NCBI RefSeq assembly: GCF_000783395.1
Contig: NZ_JSFK01000020.1
Coordinates: 1 to 64,000, forward strand
Direction of reading: 5' to 3'
Length of the DNA: 64,000 nucleotides
Source of the DNA: Pseudomonas chlororaphis
GTDB lineage: Bacteria > Pseudomonadota > Gammaproteobacteria > Pseudomonadales > Pseudomonadaceae
Below the pieces are notes generated by a model. That model searched no databases. It saw only the letters and a program-made list of their open reading frames with translations, and was not told the DNA's origin. The position numbers and the translations under genes were made by a program. Of the stretch, positions 44,562-53,742 are shown piece after piece. Position 1 is the first letter of the stretch. The number at the start of each line of letters is the position of its first letter.

Positions 44562-46370
44562 TCAGGATTTGCGGGATTCTTCTTCCAGTTGGTCGGACTC
44601 GAACAATCGCGCCAGTTCCGCCCGGGCTTCCTGGGCGGTTTGCAGGACTTTGGCGGCGTCGTCGTAGATCGCGTGCTGCGCCTCCAGCACCTGTTCGTCG
44701 TGATGCTTGAAGCGCTTGATCCGCGCATCGGCCTGGGCCTGGGTCAAACCGAGTCCTACCAAGGTGCGTCGACTCATTTCCAGACTCGAATAATAAGTCT
44801 CCCGAATCGCCTCCGCGCCCACATCGACCAAGCGGTGTACGTGCTGACGGTTACGCGCCCGGGCGATGATTTTCATGTGCGGATACAGCTTGCGCACCAC
44901 CTCAGCCGTCTTGATGTTGGTGTCTGGATCGTCCGTGGCAATCACGAAGTATTCCGCCTCGCCGACCTTGGCCGCATTGAGGATTTCCGGGCGCATCGGG
45001 TCGCCGTAGAACACCGGCACACCGCCAAAACTGCGCGACAGTTCGATGGTTTCCACCGAGGTGTCCAGCGCGACGAACTTGATGTTCTGCGCACGCAGAA
45101 TCCGCGCCACAATCTGCCCCATCCGGCCCATGCCGGCGATCACCACGCGCGGGGTGTCAGTGTCGATCTCACGGTATTTCTCCGGCACTTCCACTGGCTG
45201 CACTTTCGGGCTGACCAGCCGCGCGCAGATCAACAGCAACAACGGCGTCACCGCCATCGACAGGGTGATGGTCAACACCAGCAAGTCATACAAACGCGGC
45301 TCAAACAGTCCCTGATCGCGACCAATCTTGAACACCACAAAGGCGAATTCACCACCCGCCGCCAAGACGATACCGAGACGAATTGCACTGACCTTGTTCA
45401 AACCGCCAGTCAGACGCCCGACGACGAATAGCAACGGTAATTTCAGACCGATCAACAGCAGCGTCAGCCCCAACACAGTGATCGGCGCACTCAGCAGCAA
45501 ACTGAGGTTGGCGCCCATGCCGACACTGATGAAAAACAGCCCGAGCAGCAGACCTTTGAACGGCTCGATCTGCGCTTCCAGCTCATGGCGATATTCCGAA
45601 TCCGCCAACAGCAAACCGGCAAGAAACGCGCCCAGCGCCATCGACACACCGACCAGATCCATCAACCACGCCGTGCCGATCACCACCAGCAACGCCGTGG
45701 CCGTCGACACTTCCGGCAGACCGGTTTTCGCCACCACGCGGAACACCGGACGCAGCAGATAGCGCCCACCGACCACGACCACGGCGATACCGCCGAGCAC
45801 TTGCAAGGCGTGATTCAGGCCCTCGGCATTGCTGGTGTCCTGAACACCACCGGCAAGCATCGGCACCAGTGCAATCAACGGGATCGCGGCGATGTCCTGG
45901 AACAGCAGAATCGCAAACGCCAGACGCCCGTGGGGGCTGGTCAGTTCCTTACGCTCGGCCAGACTTTGCAGACCGAATGCCGTCGAGGACAGCGCCAGAC
46001 CTAGGCCCAGCACAATCGCACTGTTCAGCGGTTGGCCAAATACCGACAGCGCCAACACGCCAATCACCGAAGCGGTCAGCAGCACCTGCGCCAGACCGAC
46101 GCCGAACACCGATTTGCGCATCACCCACAAACGTCGTGGCGACAGCTCAAGACCAATGATGAACAGCAGCAACACCACGCCCAGTTCGGAAATATGCGCG
46201 ACGCTTTGCGGGTTGCCGATCAGACCCAAAACCGACGGGCCGATGATCACCCCGGCAAACAGATAACCGAGCACGGCGCCCAGTTGCAGACGTTTGGCCA
46301 AAGGCACGGTGAGCACGGCCGCGAACAGAAAGACGACGGCGGCTTGCAACAGATTGCCTTCATGGGGCAT
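44562..46370 (-). CDS. Kef-type (CPA2) cation/proton antiporter
   Basis: A 602-residue inner-membrane protein: about 12 transmembrane helices in residues 1-385, then a TrkA-N nucleotide-binding domain (VVIAGMGRMGQIVARILRAQ, about 410-530) and a charged C-terminal helix. It resembles KefB/KefC, glutathione-gated K+ efflux systems that protect from electrophiles. AGGAG lies ahead of its ATG. Divergent from the LysR gene across 250 bp that contain a REPIN. Confidence 0.9.
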   Translation of the reverse strand: MPHEGNLLQAAVVFLFAAVLTVPLAKRLQLGAVLGYLFAGVIIGPSVLGLIGNPQSVAHISELGVVLLLFIIGLELSPRRLWVMRKSVFGVGLAQVLLTASVIGVLALSVFGQPLNSAIVLGLGLALSSTAFGLQSLAERKELTSPHGRLAFAILLFQDIAAIPLIALVPMLAGGVQDTSNAEGLNHALQVLGGIAVVVVGGRYLLRPVFRVVAKTGLPEVSTATALLVVIGTAWLMDLVGVSMALGAFLAGLLLADSEYRHELEAQIEPFKGLLLGLFFISVGMGANLSLLLSAPITVLGLTLLLIGLKLPLLFVVGRLTGGLNKVSAIRLGIVLAAGGEFAFVVFKIGRDQGLFEPRLYDLLVLTITLSMAVTPLLLLICARLVSPKVQPVEVPEKYREIDTDTPRVVIAGMGRMGQIVARILRAQNIKFVALDTSVETIELSRSFGGVPVFYGDPMRPEILNAAKVGEAEYFVIATDDPDTNIKTAEVVRKLYPHMKIIARARNRQHVHRLVDVGAEAIRETYYSSLEMSRRTLVGLGLTQAQADARIKRFKHHDEQVLEAQHAIYDDAAKVLQTAQEARAELARLFESDQLEEESRKS

Positions 46371-46450
46371 GGGGGGTTACTCCTGACAACGGTACGGCGG
46401 GGGTGACAAGGATAAGGGCTACAGCGACTTTTCATCCACCGAAGATCCCT

Positions 46451-46537
46451 GTGGGAGCGAGCCTGCTCGCGAATGCGGAGTGTCAGCCAGCATAGTTGTC
46501 ACTGACAGAACGCATTCGCGAGCAGGCTCGCTCCCAC
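46451..46537. repeat. REPIN, GTGGGAGCGAGC family
   Basis: Inverted REP pair in the divergent Kef/LysR intergenic region, one of two complete REPINs in this window placed upstream of both neighbours (the other is at 49760). Confidence 0.9.
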
Positions 46538-46620
46538 AGGGATCTTGGTTTTAACCTGTAATAATTTGCATCAATTGGTTACATTTATAGCCTAAGCGAA
46601 TCAATCTCCCGAGTCCCGCC

Positions 46621-47535
46621 ATGGCTATCAACTTCGACCTCAACGACCTGCAAGCCTTTCGCGCCGTGGTCGAGCAGGGCAGTTTTCGCAAGGCCGCCGA
46701 CACTGTGCGCCTGTCGCAACCGGCGTTGAGCCGGCGCATCGAAAAGCTCGAGGACGCCCTCGGCGTCAAACTCTTCGAACGCACCACACGCAAGGTCAGC
46801 CTGACCCAGGCCGGACGCGGTTTCATGCCCAGCGTCGAGCGTTTGCTCGATGATCTCGACGTCGCGTTATTGGGCATCAGCGAGGTCGCTTCGACGCGAC
46901 TGGGCCATGTCACCGTCGCTTGTGTGCCGTCGGCGGCGTACTACTTCATGCCCCGAGTCGTGGCGCGGTATCACCAGCAATTCCCACGGATCAAAGTCAA
47001 AGTGCTCGACTCCAGCGCGCACGATGTCTTGAGTGCGGTGGTCAATGGCGAGGCGGATTTCGGCTTGAGTTTTCTTGGCACGCAGGATGCCAAAGTCGAG
47101 TTCGAACCGCTTGTGCAGGAGTGCTACGTCGTCGCTTGTCGCCGCGATCATCCGTTGGCCGGGCGCAGCAGCGTGAGCTGGGACGAGTTCTATCAGCAGG
47201 ATTACATCTCGCTCGACAAGACCTCCGGCAACCGCTTTCTGCTTGATCAGGCGTTGAGCACGGTGGTGCCGCAGCGTTCGAGCATCTGCGAAACCCGCCA
47301 TGTGACGACGATGATCGGTCTGGTGGAGGCGGGGTTGGGCGTGGCGGCGGTGCCGCTGATGGCGATGCCGGGGCCGGATCATCCGATCCTGACGCGGGTG
47401 CCGCTGACCGATCCGCAAGTGATGCGCAGTGTCGGCATCATCAAGCGCCGGGGTCGTACGTTGACCCCGGCGGCACTGGAACTGGAGCGGCTGGTGGTGG
47501 AAATGAAAGTCCAGCCGCCGATTGTCAGCGCTTGA
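46621..47535 (+). CDS. LysR-family regulator
   Basis: A 304-residue regulator with N-terminal helix-turn-helix (LNDLQAFRAVVEQGSFRKAA, QPALSRRIEKLEDALGVKLF) and an effector domain. It is convergent with the binding protein/MFS operon and its last 11 bases overlap that operon's last gene. Proximity suggests it regulates carboxylate uptake, though the target promoter is 2 kb away at the MFS start. Confidence 0.9.
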   Translation: MAINFDLNDLQAFRAVVEQGSFRKAADTVRLSQPALSRRIEKLEDALGVKLFERTTRKVSLTQAGRGFMPSVERLLDDLDVALLGISEVASTRLGHVTVACVPSAAYYFMPRVVARYHQQFPRIKVKVLDSSAHDVLSAVVNGEADFGLSFLGTQDAKVEFEPLVQECYVVACRRDHPLAGRSSVSWDEFYQQDYISLDKTSGNRFLLDQALSTVVPQRSSICETRHVTTMIGLVEAGLGVAAVPLMAMPGPDHPILTRVPLTDPQVMRSVGIIKRRGRTLTPAALELERLVVEMKVQPPIVSA

Positions 47536-48295
47536 CCGAGTCCAGTCCGGTGGCCTGCACGTCAGCTTGCGCGGCCGGCGCGGCGAGATAAGCGAGCAGC
47601 GCTTTGGCTTCTTTCGGATGCTGTGCACCGACCGGAATCCCGGCAGCAAAACGCGTCACCGACTGCACCGATTCCGGAATCTTCGCGACGAAACTCACGC
47701 CCGGCACCGGCAGCAATTCGCTGACCTGCTGGAAGCCCAATTGATAGTCGCCGGTGGCAACCACCGAGCCGACCGGGATTTTCGGAATCATTTTGGACTT
47801 CGGTTTCAACTGGTCTTCGATGCCCAGTTTCTTGAACAATTGCTGCTCGATGTACACGCCGCTGGCGCTGTCGGAGTAGGCCACTGACTGCGCGTCGAGC
47901 AGGGTTTTCTTCAAGGCGTCGACGCTGCTGATGTCCGGTTTCGGCGCGCCTTCACGCACCACCAGGCCGATCCGCGAATCGGCCAGCTCAACGCGCGAGG
48001 CCGGGTCGACTTTGCCTTGCTTGATCAGGTCATCGAGGGCGTAACCGACCATGATCACCACGTCAGCGTGCTCGCCGCGCGCGAGGCGATTGGGAATCGC
48101 CTCGGGTGCTTTGCCCATCGACGGGCCGAGGCTGGTGGTCAGTGTGTTGCCGCTGGCGGCGGCGAATTTCGGCCCGAGAATCTTGTAGGCGGCAGTGAAG
48201 CCCCCGGAGGTCATCACGCTCAATTCTTCGGCCTGGGCCGCGAGGTTGAACGCGAGACCGGCGAGCAGGGCGGTGACAGTAAACAGTTTTTTCAT
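47525..48295 (-). CDS. Periplasmic substrate-binding protein, ModA-like
   Basis: A 256-residue exported protein (signal peptide to about residue 22) of the SBP_bac_11 type (SVMTSGGFTAAYKILGPKFA, ANRLARGEHADVVIMVG-like segment, SRIGLVVREGAP). It resembles molybdate-binding proteins, but the adjoining MFS carrier and lack of ABC genes suggest an organic acid binding partner. GAGGAAAA precedes ATG 48295. Second gene of an operon, 12 bp after the MFS gene. Confidence 0.85.
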   Translation of the reverse strand: MKKLFTVTALLAGLAFNLAAQAEELSVMTSGGFTAAYKILGPKFAAASGNTLTTSLGPSMGKAPEAIPNRLARGEHADVVIMVGYALDDLIKQGKVDPASRVELADSRIGLVVREGAPKPDISSVDALKKTLLDAQSVAYSDSASGVYIEQQLFKKLGIEDQLKPKSKMIPKIPVGSVVATGDYQLGFQQVSELLPVPGVSFVAKIPESVQSVTRFAAGIPVGAQHPKEAKALLAYLAAPAAQADVQATGLDSVKR

Positions 48296-48307
48296 GGCGA
48301 GTTTTCC

Positions 48308-49600
48308 TCAGGCCGCGACAGGTTGCAGACGACCACCGGCACGGCGGTACAGATAAAGAGTGGCGCACAAGGCACACAGCGCACCGATGCTCATCCAGTA
48401 ACCCGGCGCGGCTTTGTCGCCGGTGTACTGGATCAGGAAAGTCGACATCGCCGGGGTGAAACCACCGAAAATCGCCGTGGCTAGGCTGTAGGCGAGGGAG
48501 AAACCGGCAACCCGCACTTCAACCGACATGATCTCGGTGAGCGCTGGAATCATTGCGCCGTTGTACAAGCCGTAGATAAACGACAGCCACAACAGCGACA
48601 GCAGCATGTGGCTGAAGCTCGGCGCCTGCACCAGGTACGACAGCGCCGGATAGGTCGTGGCCAGGGCCAGCAGCGACATGGCGATCAGCACCGGACGACG
48701 GCCGATGCGGTCGGACAACAGGCCGCCAATCGGCAACCAGAAGAAGTTCGACACACCGACCAGCAGCGTCACCAACAGTGCGTCGGAGGTGCTCAGGTGC
48801 AGCACGGTTTTGCCGAAGGTCGGCGCGTACACGGTGATCAGGTAAAACGCGGTGGTGGTCAGCGCGACCATCAACATGCCGCCGAGGACCACGCCCCAGT
48901 TCTGACCGAGGGTGCGGAACACTTCGCCCATGCTCGGGCGGTGTTTGCGCGCGGCGAACTCTTCGGTTTCCGCCAGGTTACGGCGCAGGAAAAAGATGAA
49001 CGGCACGATCATGCAGCCGACGAAAAACGGAATCCGCCAGCCCCAATCGGCCACCACCTCCGGCGCCATCCATGCGTTCAGGGCGTAGCCCAACGCGGCG
49101 GCGACAATGATCGCCACTTGCTGACTGGCCGACTGCCAAGCGGTGAAGAAACCTTTGCGACCCGGGGTGGCGATCTCGGCGAGATACACCGACACACCGC
49201 CCAATTCCGCACCGGCCGAGAAGCCTTGCAGCAAGCGTCCGATTAACACCAGAGCCGGCGCAAACAGGCCGATGCTTTCGTAACCGGGCACCAGCACAAT
49301 CAATATCGTGCCGCTGGCCATGATCGACAGCGTGACGATCAACCCTTTGCGCCGACCGACATCATCGATGTACGCACCGAGCACGATGGCGCCCAGCGGA
49401 CGCATCAAAAAGCCTGCGCCGAACACCGCAAAGGTCATCATCAGGGAAGCGAACTCACTGCTCGCCGGAAAGAACACCGCCGCGATCTGCGTGGCGTAGA
49501 AGCCGAACAGGAAGAAGTCGAACTGTTCGAGGAAGTTGCCCGAGGTCACCCGGAAAATGGCGCCGGCCCGCGAGCCGTTGTGTGGGATTGAGGCTGTCAT
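48308..49600 (-). CDS. MFS transporter, citrate/tricarboxylate symporter type
   Basis: A 430-residue inner-membrane carrier with twelve helices. The pattern FLEQFDFFLFGFYATQIAAV near the N terminus and GRLLQGFSAGAELGGVSVYL match the metabolite/proton symporter group that includes citrate carriers. Substrate not proven. Start 49600 (MTASIPHNGS). First gene of the operon with the binding protein; a LysR gene lies convergent at the far end. Confidence 0.88.
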   Translation of the reverse strand: MTASIPHNGSRAGAIFRVTSGNFLEQFDFFLFGFYATQIAAVFFPASSEFASLMMTFAVFGAGFLMRPLGAIVLGAYIDDVGRRKGLIVTLSIMASGTILIVLVPGYESIGLFAPALVLIGRLLQGFSAGAELGGVSVYLAEIATPGRKGFFTAWQSASQQVAIIVAAALGYALNAWMAPEVVADWGWRIPFFVGCMIVPFIFFLRRNLAETEEFAARKHRPSMGEVFRTLGQNWGVVLGGMLMVALTTTAFYLITVYAPTFGKTVLHLSTSDALLVTLLVGVSNFFWLPIGGLLSDRIGRRPVLIAMSLLALATTYPALSYLVQAPSFSHMLLSLLWLSFIYGLYNGAMIPALTEIMSVEVRVAGFSLAYSLATAIFGGFTPAMSTFLIQYTGDKAAPGYWMSIGALCALCATLYLYRRAGGRLQPVAA

Positions 49601-49759
49601 AGAAAAGTACTCCACCGCTTTTATGACGTGCGCGACGGGAGGGCGGCGCACGGTTTTTATTGAGGCGGATGGTGGCGCAGATGTAACAATCTGTTAATTG
49701 CATTGTTGGCATGGATTGATGTGCAAAGTGGATCAATCCTTTCAGGTTATTGATAAACC

Positions 49760-49920
49760 TGGGGAGCCAGCCTGCTGGCGATAGCGGTTTGTCAGTCAAT
49801 GAAGGTGTTGAATGTGCCGACGCCATCGCTGGCAAGCCAGCTCCCACAGTTTTTGCGGTGTACCTACTGTTTCTGCAACACCAAGAAACCCTGTGGGAGC
49901 TGGCTTGCCAGCGATGGCGG
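49760..49920. repeat. REP triplet, GTGGGAGCTGGC family
   Basis: A degenerate forward copy (49760 on), an inverted copy ending at 49847, then a further forward copy from 49893. The three lie in the 427-bp divergent gap between the MFS gene and the RcnB-like gene, which otherwise shows no gene. Confidence 0.88.
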
Positions 49921-50027
49921 CCTCACAGACAACTACAATCCCCCAGCCTGCTCACGGAAAAAACAAGGAATGATTCCCGAACCCGGCAGTCCGAGTTCAG
50001 GTAGCACACACCACAGGAGGTTCACCG

Positions 50028-50333
50028 ATGAACAGCAAAACCCTAATCGCCAGCCTGGCCCTCGTCGCCGGCATTGCCGGGATCAGCCCACTTGTTCAAG
50101 CGGCGCAAACCTCGAATGGACAGGCCGTGCAATCCCCGGTCAGCGATCGCGAACTGAAGGTCAACGACCGCGCCCCGGATATTTATCAGCGCAGTGAAAA
50201 AGCCATCGACTGGAAAACCAAGGGCCTGAAAAAGCCTGTTGATCAGGCGCAATGGGTACAGATCAATGACCAGTACGTCATGGTGATGATCACCAACGGG
50301 ACGATTGTCGAGATGAAACCGGTCCCGCGTTAA
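50028..50333 (+). CDS. Small periplasmic RcnB-like protein
   Basis: A 101-residue exported protein: signal peptide to about residue 25 (LVQA), then a mature part ending VQINDQYVMVMITNGTIVEM, the RcnB signature seen in nickel/cobalt homeostasis factors and CigR. AGGAGG precedes ATG. No metal transporter adjoins it, so its role remains open. Confidence 0.82.
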   Translation: MNSKTLIASLALVAGIAGISPLVQAAQTSNGQAVQSPVSDRELKVNDRAPDIYQRSEKAIDWKTKGLKKPVDQAQWVQINDQYVMVMITNGTIVEMKPVPR

Positions 50334-50434
50334 ATCTCCGGCAATAATCAGCCATGGACGGTTGATTGCAATCGAGCGCCGTTCGGGTAAAACCCGTGGG
50401 GCGTTTCGAGTGAAGGGAAGTCAGGAGCAACACG

Positions 50435-50899
50435 TTGGAAAAGAAACCGCTGTATCGCAAAGAAAACACCACCGCCCACAATGTCTGGCGCAACAACCCA
50501 GGCGGGCACTACCGTGATCAACGAAACACCAAAGCGCAAAGCCGCAGCGAGGCCACGCGCGGCTCCATGCATGGCATCAAACACCACGGCTACGACTACA
50601 CGCCGTTGTTTCGTTTTCTGTTATCCCGCGTCGGCGGTCATTGGGACGAGATTTTCAGCGAAGCGGTATCTCGCCTTGATCGGCCAGAGCCGGTGTTCTG
50701 GATGGTTGCCATCCACGAAGAGGATCGCGAGGACATTGTGCGACTGGGCGAGTCGGCCTACTTCAACGGCCTGTTTGTCGATGGGCAAAAGCAGCTGCAA
50801 ATCGTCAACCCGCAGCTGACTGCCGAAGATATGAAACCTCATTGCCGTTGCTGCACGCATACCTTCAACGGCGTTCCGTTTGGCCTGCCTGCGGACTGA
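50435..50899 (+). CDS. Conserved protein with CCTHTFNG motif, function unknown
   Basis: A 154-residue soluble protein starting with TTG after AGGAG. A basic, polar N terminus is followed by DYTPLFRFLLSRVGGHWDEI, FWMVAIHEEDRED, and a C-terminal cluster HCRCCTHTFNGVPFGLP. The closely packed H, C, C, C, H suggests a metal site. I recall similar sequences in distant bacterial phyla but no function. The base composition matches the surroundings. Confidence 0.75.
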   Translation: MEKKPLYRKENTTAHNVWRNNPGGHYRDQRNTKAQSRSEATRGSMHGIKHHGYDYTPLFRFLLSRVGGHWDEIFSEAVSRLDRPEPVFWMVAIHEEDREDIVRLGESAYFNGLFVDGQKQLQIVNPQLTAEDMKPHCRCCTHTFNGVPFGLPAD

Positions 50900-50904
50900 T
50901 CGAG

Positions 50905-51981
50905 CTACTCGACCCGAACCTGATTCATCACCTGCCCACCCCCCAACCGATACTGATTATTGCCACTGCGCTTGGCCTCATACATTGCCAGATCGGCAAT
51001 GTGCAGCAAGCGATCCATGGCCGTCGCATGATCCGGAAACACCGCCACGCCAAGGCTGGTGCCGATGTGGCGCTGGTCGTTGCCGATGCTGATCGGGGGC
51101 GACAGTTCGATGAAAATTTTCTGGCAGATGCTGCGGGCTTCGTCCTGCAAACTCAGGCTCGGCGCCAGGCCTTGCAGGATCACCACAAACTCATCGCCGC
51201 CAATGCGCGCGACGGTGTCGGTGGCACGCAGGATGCGTTTCAGCCGCGTGGCCATGGTGATCAGCACCCGGTCGCCGGCGGCATGGCCGTAGCGGTCGTT
51301 GATGGTTTTGAAGCCGTTGAGATCGACGAATACCAGTGCGACGCGGGTCTCGGTCTGCCGCGCGTGAACCAGCGCTTCCGACAAGCGTTGTTCCAGTACC
51401 AGGCGATTGGGCAGGCCAGTCAGCGGATCGAAGTGAGCGAGGTGTTGCAGGTAGCTGGCCGAAGCTTTTTCTTCGGTGATGTCGCGCACCACGCCCATCA
51501 TTTTCACCACCGCGTCGTGGTCGTTGCGCACCACGTTGCCGGTTTCCCGTAGCCAGCGAATCGTGCCGTCGGGCCACACCACGCGGTATTCCTCATCATG
51601 GTTTTCGCCGGTCTCCAGGCAACGCAGTTCGCCTTCGCGCACCTTGGTGCGGTCATCCGGATGGACACAGGAACAGAACAACGCATAGGACGGTGTGATT
51701 TCACCGATCTTGAACCCGAACATGCCGTAAATCGCATCCGACCAGTACAGCCGATCCGTGTCGACTTCCCAGTCCCAAGTGCCGATGCGCGCAAAGTACT
51801 GGCTGCGTTTAAAGCGCTCGACGTCGCCGTCCTGCTGAATGTGTTGGCCATCGGCGGCCCGTCTCAGCAGATCCCGATACTGTGCGAGCTGCCGGCGCAA
51901 ATCGCGTTCGCGCCACAGCAGCAGAGCGATGATGGCGAGCAAGATCACGCCGACGGCAAGGCTGATCCAGAACAGAGTCAT
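50905..51981 (-). CDS. Membrane-anchored PAS-GGDEF diguanylate cyclase
   Basis: A 358-residue protein: N-terminal membrane helix (about 3-23), coiled coil, PAS/PAC domain (about 60-170; FARIGTWDWEVDTDRLYWSD), and GGDEF domain with RIGGDEFVVIL. An RATD product-inhibition site precedes GGDEF by five residues. It should make c-di-GMP in response to a PAS-bound cue. Six bases separate its stop from the CCTHTFNG gene's stop. Confidence 0.9.
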   Translation of the reverse strand: MTLFWISLAVGVILLAIIALLLWRERDLRRQLAQYRDLLRRAADGQHIQQDGDVERFKRSQYFARIGTWDWEVDTDRLYWSDAIYGMFGFKIGEITPSYALFCSCVHPDDRTKVREGELRCLETGENHDEEYRVVWPDGTIRWLRETGNVVRNDHDAVVKMMGVVRDITEEKASASYLQHLAHFDPLTGLPNRLVLEQRLSEALVHARQTETRVALVFVDLNGFKTINDRYGHAAGDRVLITMATRLKRILRATDTVARIGGDEFVVILQGLAPSLSLQDEARSICQKIFIELSPPISIGNDQRHIGTSLGVAVFPDHATAMDRLLHIADLAMYEAKRSGNNQYRLGGGQVMNQVRVE

Positions 51982-52144
51982 TCGGGCGCTGCCAGCATGG
52001 CGGGTCGATCCGTGGAGTAGTGGCGGTTGGCTATGTTAATGCTTCAATACTCTGTTCGGATACCACGTTGATCTGCGCTGGCAGGTTGCCAATCACCGGC
52101 ATTTCTGGGAAAACGGCGGCCGGCTGAACAATAGAGTGAATGTT

Positions 52145-52483
52145 ATGAATGATGAACTGCAGGTAATCGATCTTCAGGTCGGCGAAGGCAAAGCCGCTGT
52201 CAAAGGTGCGCTGATCACCACCCAATACAGGGGCTGGCTGGAAGACGGCAGCGAGTTCGATTCTTCCTACAGCCGTGGCAAACCTTTTCAGTGCGTGATT
52301 GGCACCGGGCGGGTGATCAAGGGTTGGGATCAGGGCTTGATGGGCATGCAGGTGGGGGGCAAACGTAAATTGCTGGTGCCGGCGCATCTGGGGTATGGCG
52401 AGCGGACGATGGGCAAGATTCCGCCGAATTCGAATCTGGTGTTTGAGATTGAGTTGTTGGAAGTGCTGACGCGGGAGGATTGA
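52145..52483 (+). CDS. FKBP-type peptidyl-prolyl isomerase
   Basis: A 112-residue single-domain FKBP: ALITTQYRGWLEDGSEFDSS, GRVIKGWDQGLMGMQVGGKR, LLVPAHLGYGER, and FEIELLEV cover the active-site pocket (Y, F, W). Cytoplasmic; no signal peptide. ATG 52145 has GAGTGA ahead; a GTG at 52136 is an alternative. Convergent with the immunity-like gene. Confidence 0.9.
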   Translation: MNDELQVIDLQVGEGKAAVKGALITTQYRGWLEDGSEFDSSYSRGKPFQCVIGTGRVIKGWDQGLMGMQVGGKRKLLVPAHLGYGERTMGKIPPNSNLVFEIELLEVLTRED

Positions 52484-52497
52484 GATTGGGGGTGTCG

Positions 52498-52528
52498 ATT
52501 TGGATGAAGTTCGTTACTTCATCCAAAT
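52498..52528. terminator. Perfect 13-bp stem hairpin between convergent genes
   Basis: ATTTGGATGAAGT, five bases, then its exact reverse complement. It lies 14 bp after the FKBP stop and 14 bp after the immunity-like gene stop. The T-run is weak, so it may be a two-way stop or an RNA end-protecting structure. Confidence 0.6.
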
Positions 52529-52542
52529 GCCGTCAGGATGGA

Positions 52543-53304
52543 TCAGGTGAATACGTCTATATCGTCGAGCGTGTCTTCGATGATCCCTTGCAGTGAAGGG
52601 TGCGTTTGCTTGGCTGATTCGAGTGCCGCAAAAACTGTTTCAGTATCCAGTTCGCCATGTCGGCGAGCGATGTGCCCGAGTGCAGTAGCCGCAGCGGCCA
52701 CAATTGCTTCGGTTTTGCACGTGAGGTATTTCAGGCAGATGTCCTGAGCCCAATTTCTATCGGTTTCATTCAGGCCAATGGATACAAGTGCGGCGTTTAC
52801 GTTTGCATCGATGTCGCTGGCAAGGAGTCTTATAGCCTCGTCATGGCTTATGGATGGGTCTTGATAGATGAGGCTCATTGGCAAAGTTAACCCCTGATGC
52901 CGATAAAAAGATCGAGTTCCGATGGCAGTTTTTTCGTTAACCGCCATGCCGATTTTTTGAGCTTGATCCAAGGTCAGCAGCCATTCGCCGTCGGGACTTT
53001 CAGCAAGGCTTTTCCAACCCATTGCAGCCAAGACTGCAGGTTCAAATTTCGGCCCAACTGTAAGTTCGTATTTTAAGGTGTCGTCTTCGCCGTCACCTTT
53101 TGAGAAACCGCTAATCCATAAAAACATCTGTAGCTTCCTGTCTGCCTCACCCATTGGAGTGGCTGGTATGACGGGAGAGTTCTCTCTTGAAAGCGTTCGC
53201 CTCAACTTGGCCAGCAGGCGCATATTGGCGGCGTCCTGCGGTGTGTCTTCCAGTGCATCCCAGACACAAGAGAAGCTTTGGAATTGGGGGTGATGTTCCT
53301 TCAT
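52543..53304 (-). CDS. Immunity-like protein, fused N-terminal antitoxin-like segment
   Basis: A 253-residue cytoplasmic protein in three parts. Residues 8-42 (FSCVWDALEDTPQDAANMRL) resemble the N terminus of XRE antitoxins, but the helix-turn-helix that should follow is missing. Residues about 45-150 are an unrecognised mixed domain. Residues about 165-250 are helical and align end to end with the next protein, the 89-residue paralogue (DANVNAALVSIGLNETD ... PSLQGIIEDTL). HEAT-like helix pairs of this type occur in immunity proteins of polymorphic toxins. No toxin gene is adjacent. Role is inference. Confidence 0.65.
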   Translation of the reverse strand: MKEHHPQFQSFSCVWDALEDTPQDAANMRLLAKLRRTLSRENSPVIPATPMGEADRKLQMFLWISGFSKGDGEDDTLKYELTVGPKFEPAVLAAMGWKSLAESPDGEWLLTLDQAQKIGMAVNEKTAIGTRSFYRHQGLTLPMSLIYQDPSISHDEAIRLLASDIDANVNAALVSIGLNETDRNWAQDICLKYLTCKTEAIVAAAATALGHIARRHGELDTETVFAALESAKQTHPSLQGIIEDTLDDIDVFT

Positions 53305-53359
53305 GGTTTAAGCCTTCCTGGGTTTTGGCTTTTAGATATTCGTCAGTAGAAAGAACGCT

Positions 53360-53452
53360 TTCGCGAGCAGGCTCGCTCCCACATTGGGTCGGCGGTGTAC
53401 TCGAATGCTGCGAGTAACCGCGAACACCTGTGGGAGCGAGCTTGCTCGCGAA
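53360..53452. repeat. REPIN, GTGGGAGCGAGC family
   Basis: Inverted REP pair, tails out, separating the two paralogous immunity-like genes. Confidence 0.9.
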
Positions 53453-53470
53453 GAACGATCACGCGGTCAA

Positions 53471-53740
53471 TCAGGCTGCGTGCGCCATCTCGGCCAGTGT
53501 GTCGGCCACGGTTTTTTGCAGTGAGGGGAACCGGCGGGTGACGCGGCGCAGTGCGGGTAGCACGGCGTCGATTTCCAGTTCATCGAGTTGGGGAAGGACG
53601 GTGACGGCGGAGGCGACGATGGATTCGCGTTCGCTTTCGAACAGCACCAGGCAGGCGTTCTGTGCCCAGCGTCCGTCCCGTTCGTTGAAGCCCATGGCCA
53701 CCAGTGCCGCGACGACTTGTGCATCTGTTTTGATGGACAT
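53471..53740 (-). CDS. Small immunity-like protein, paralogue of neighbour's C-terminal domain
   Basis: An 89-residue helical protein. It aligns over its whole length with the C-terminal 85 residues of the gene at 52543 (DAQVVAALVAMGFNERDGRW versus DANVNAALVSIGLNETDRNW; both end PSLQ-x5-DTL), so one arose by duplication of the other. Function unknown; an immunity or regulatory role is inferred from the fold and small size. Its start is 2 bp after the upstream DUF6124-type gene stop, so the two are likely co-transcribed. Confidence 0.7.
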   Translation of the reverse strand: MSIKTDAQVVAALVAMGFNERDGRWAQNACLVLFESERESIVASAVTVLPQLDELEIDAVLPALRRVTRRFPSLQKTVADTLAEMAHAA

Positions 53741-53742
53741 GT

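Noticed and set aside
49760..49920. Regularly spaced repeats resembling a CRISPR array
   Set aside because: Units alternate in orientation, have the REP core and vary in spacing; no cas genes are present.
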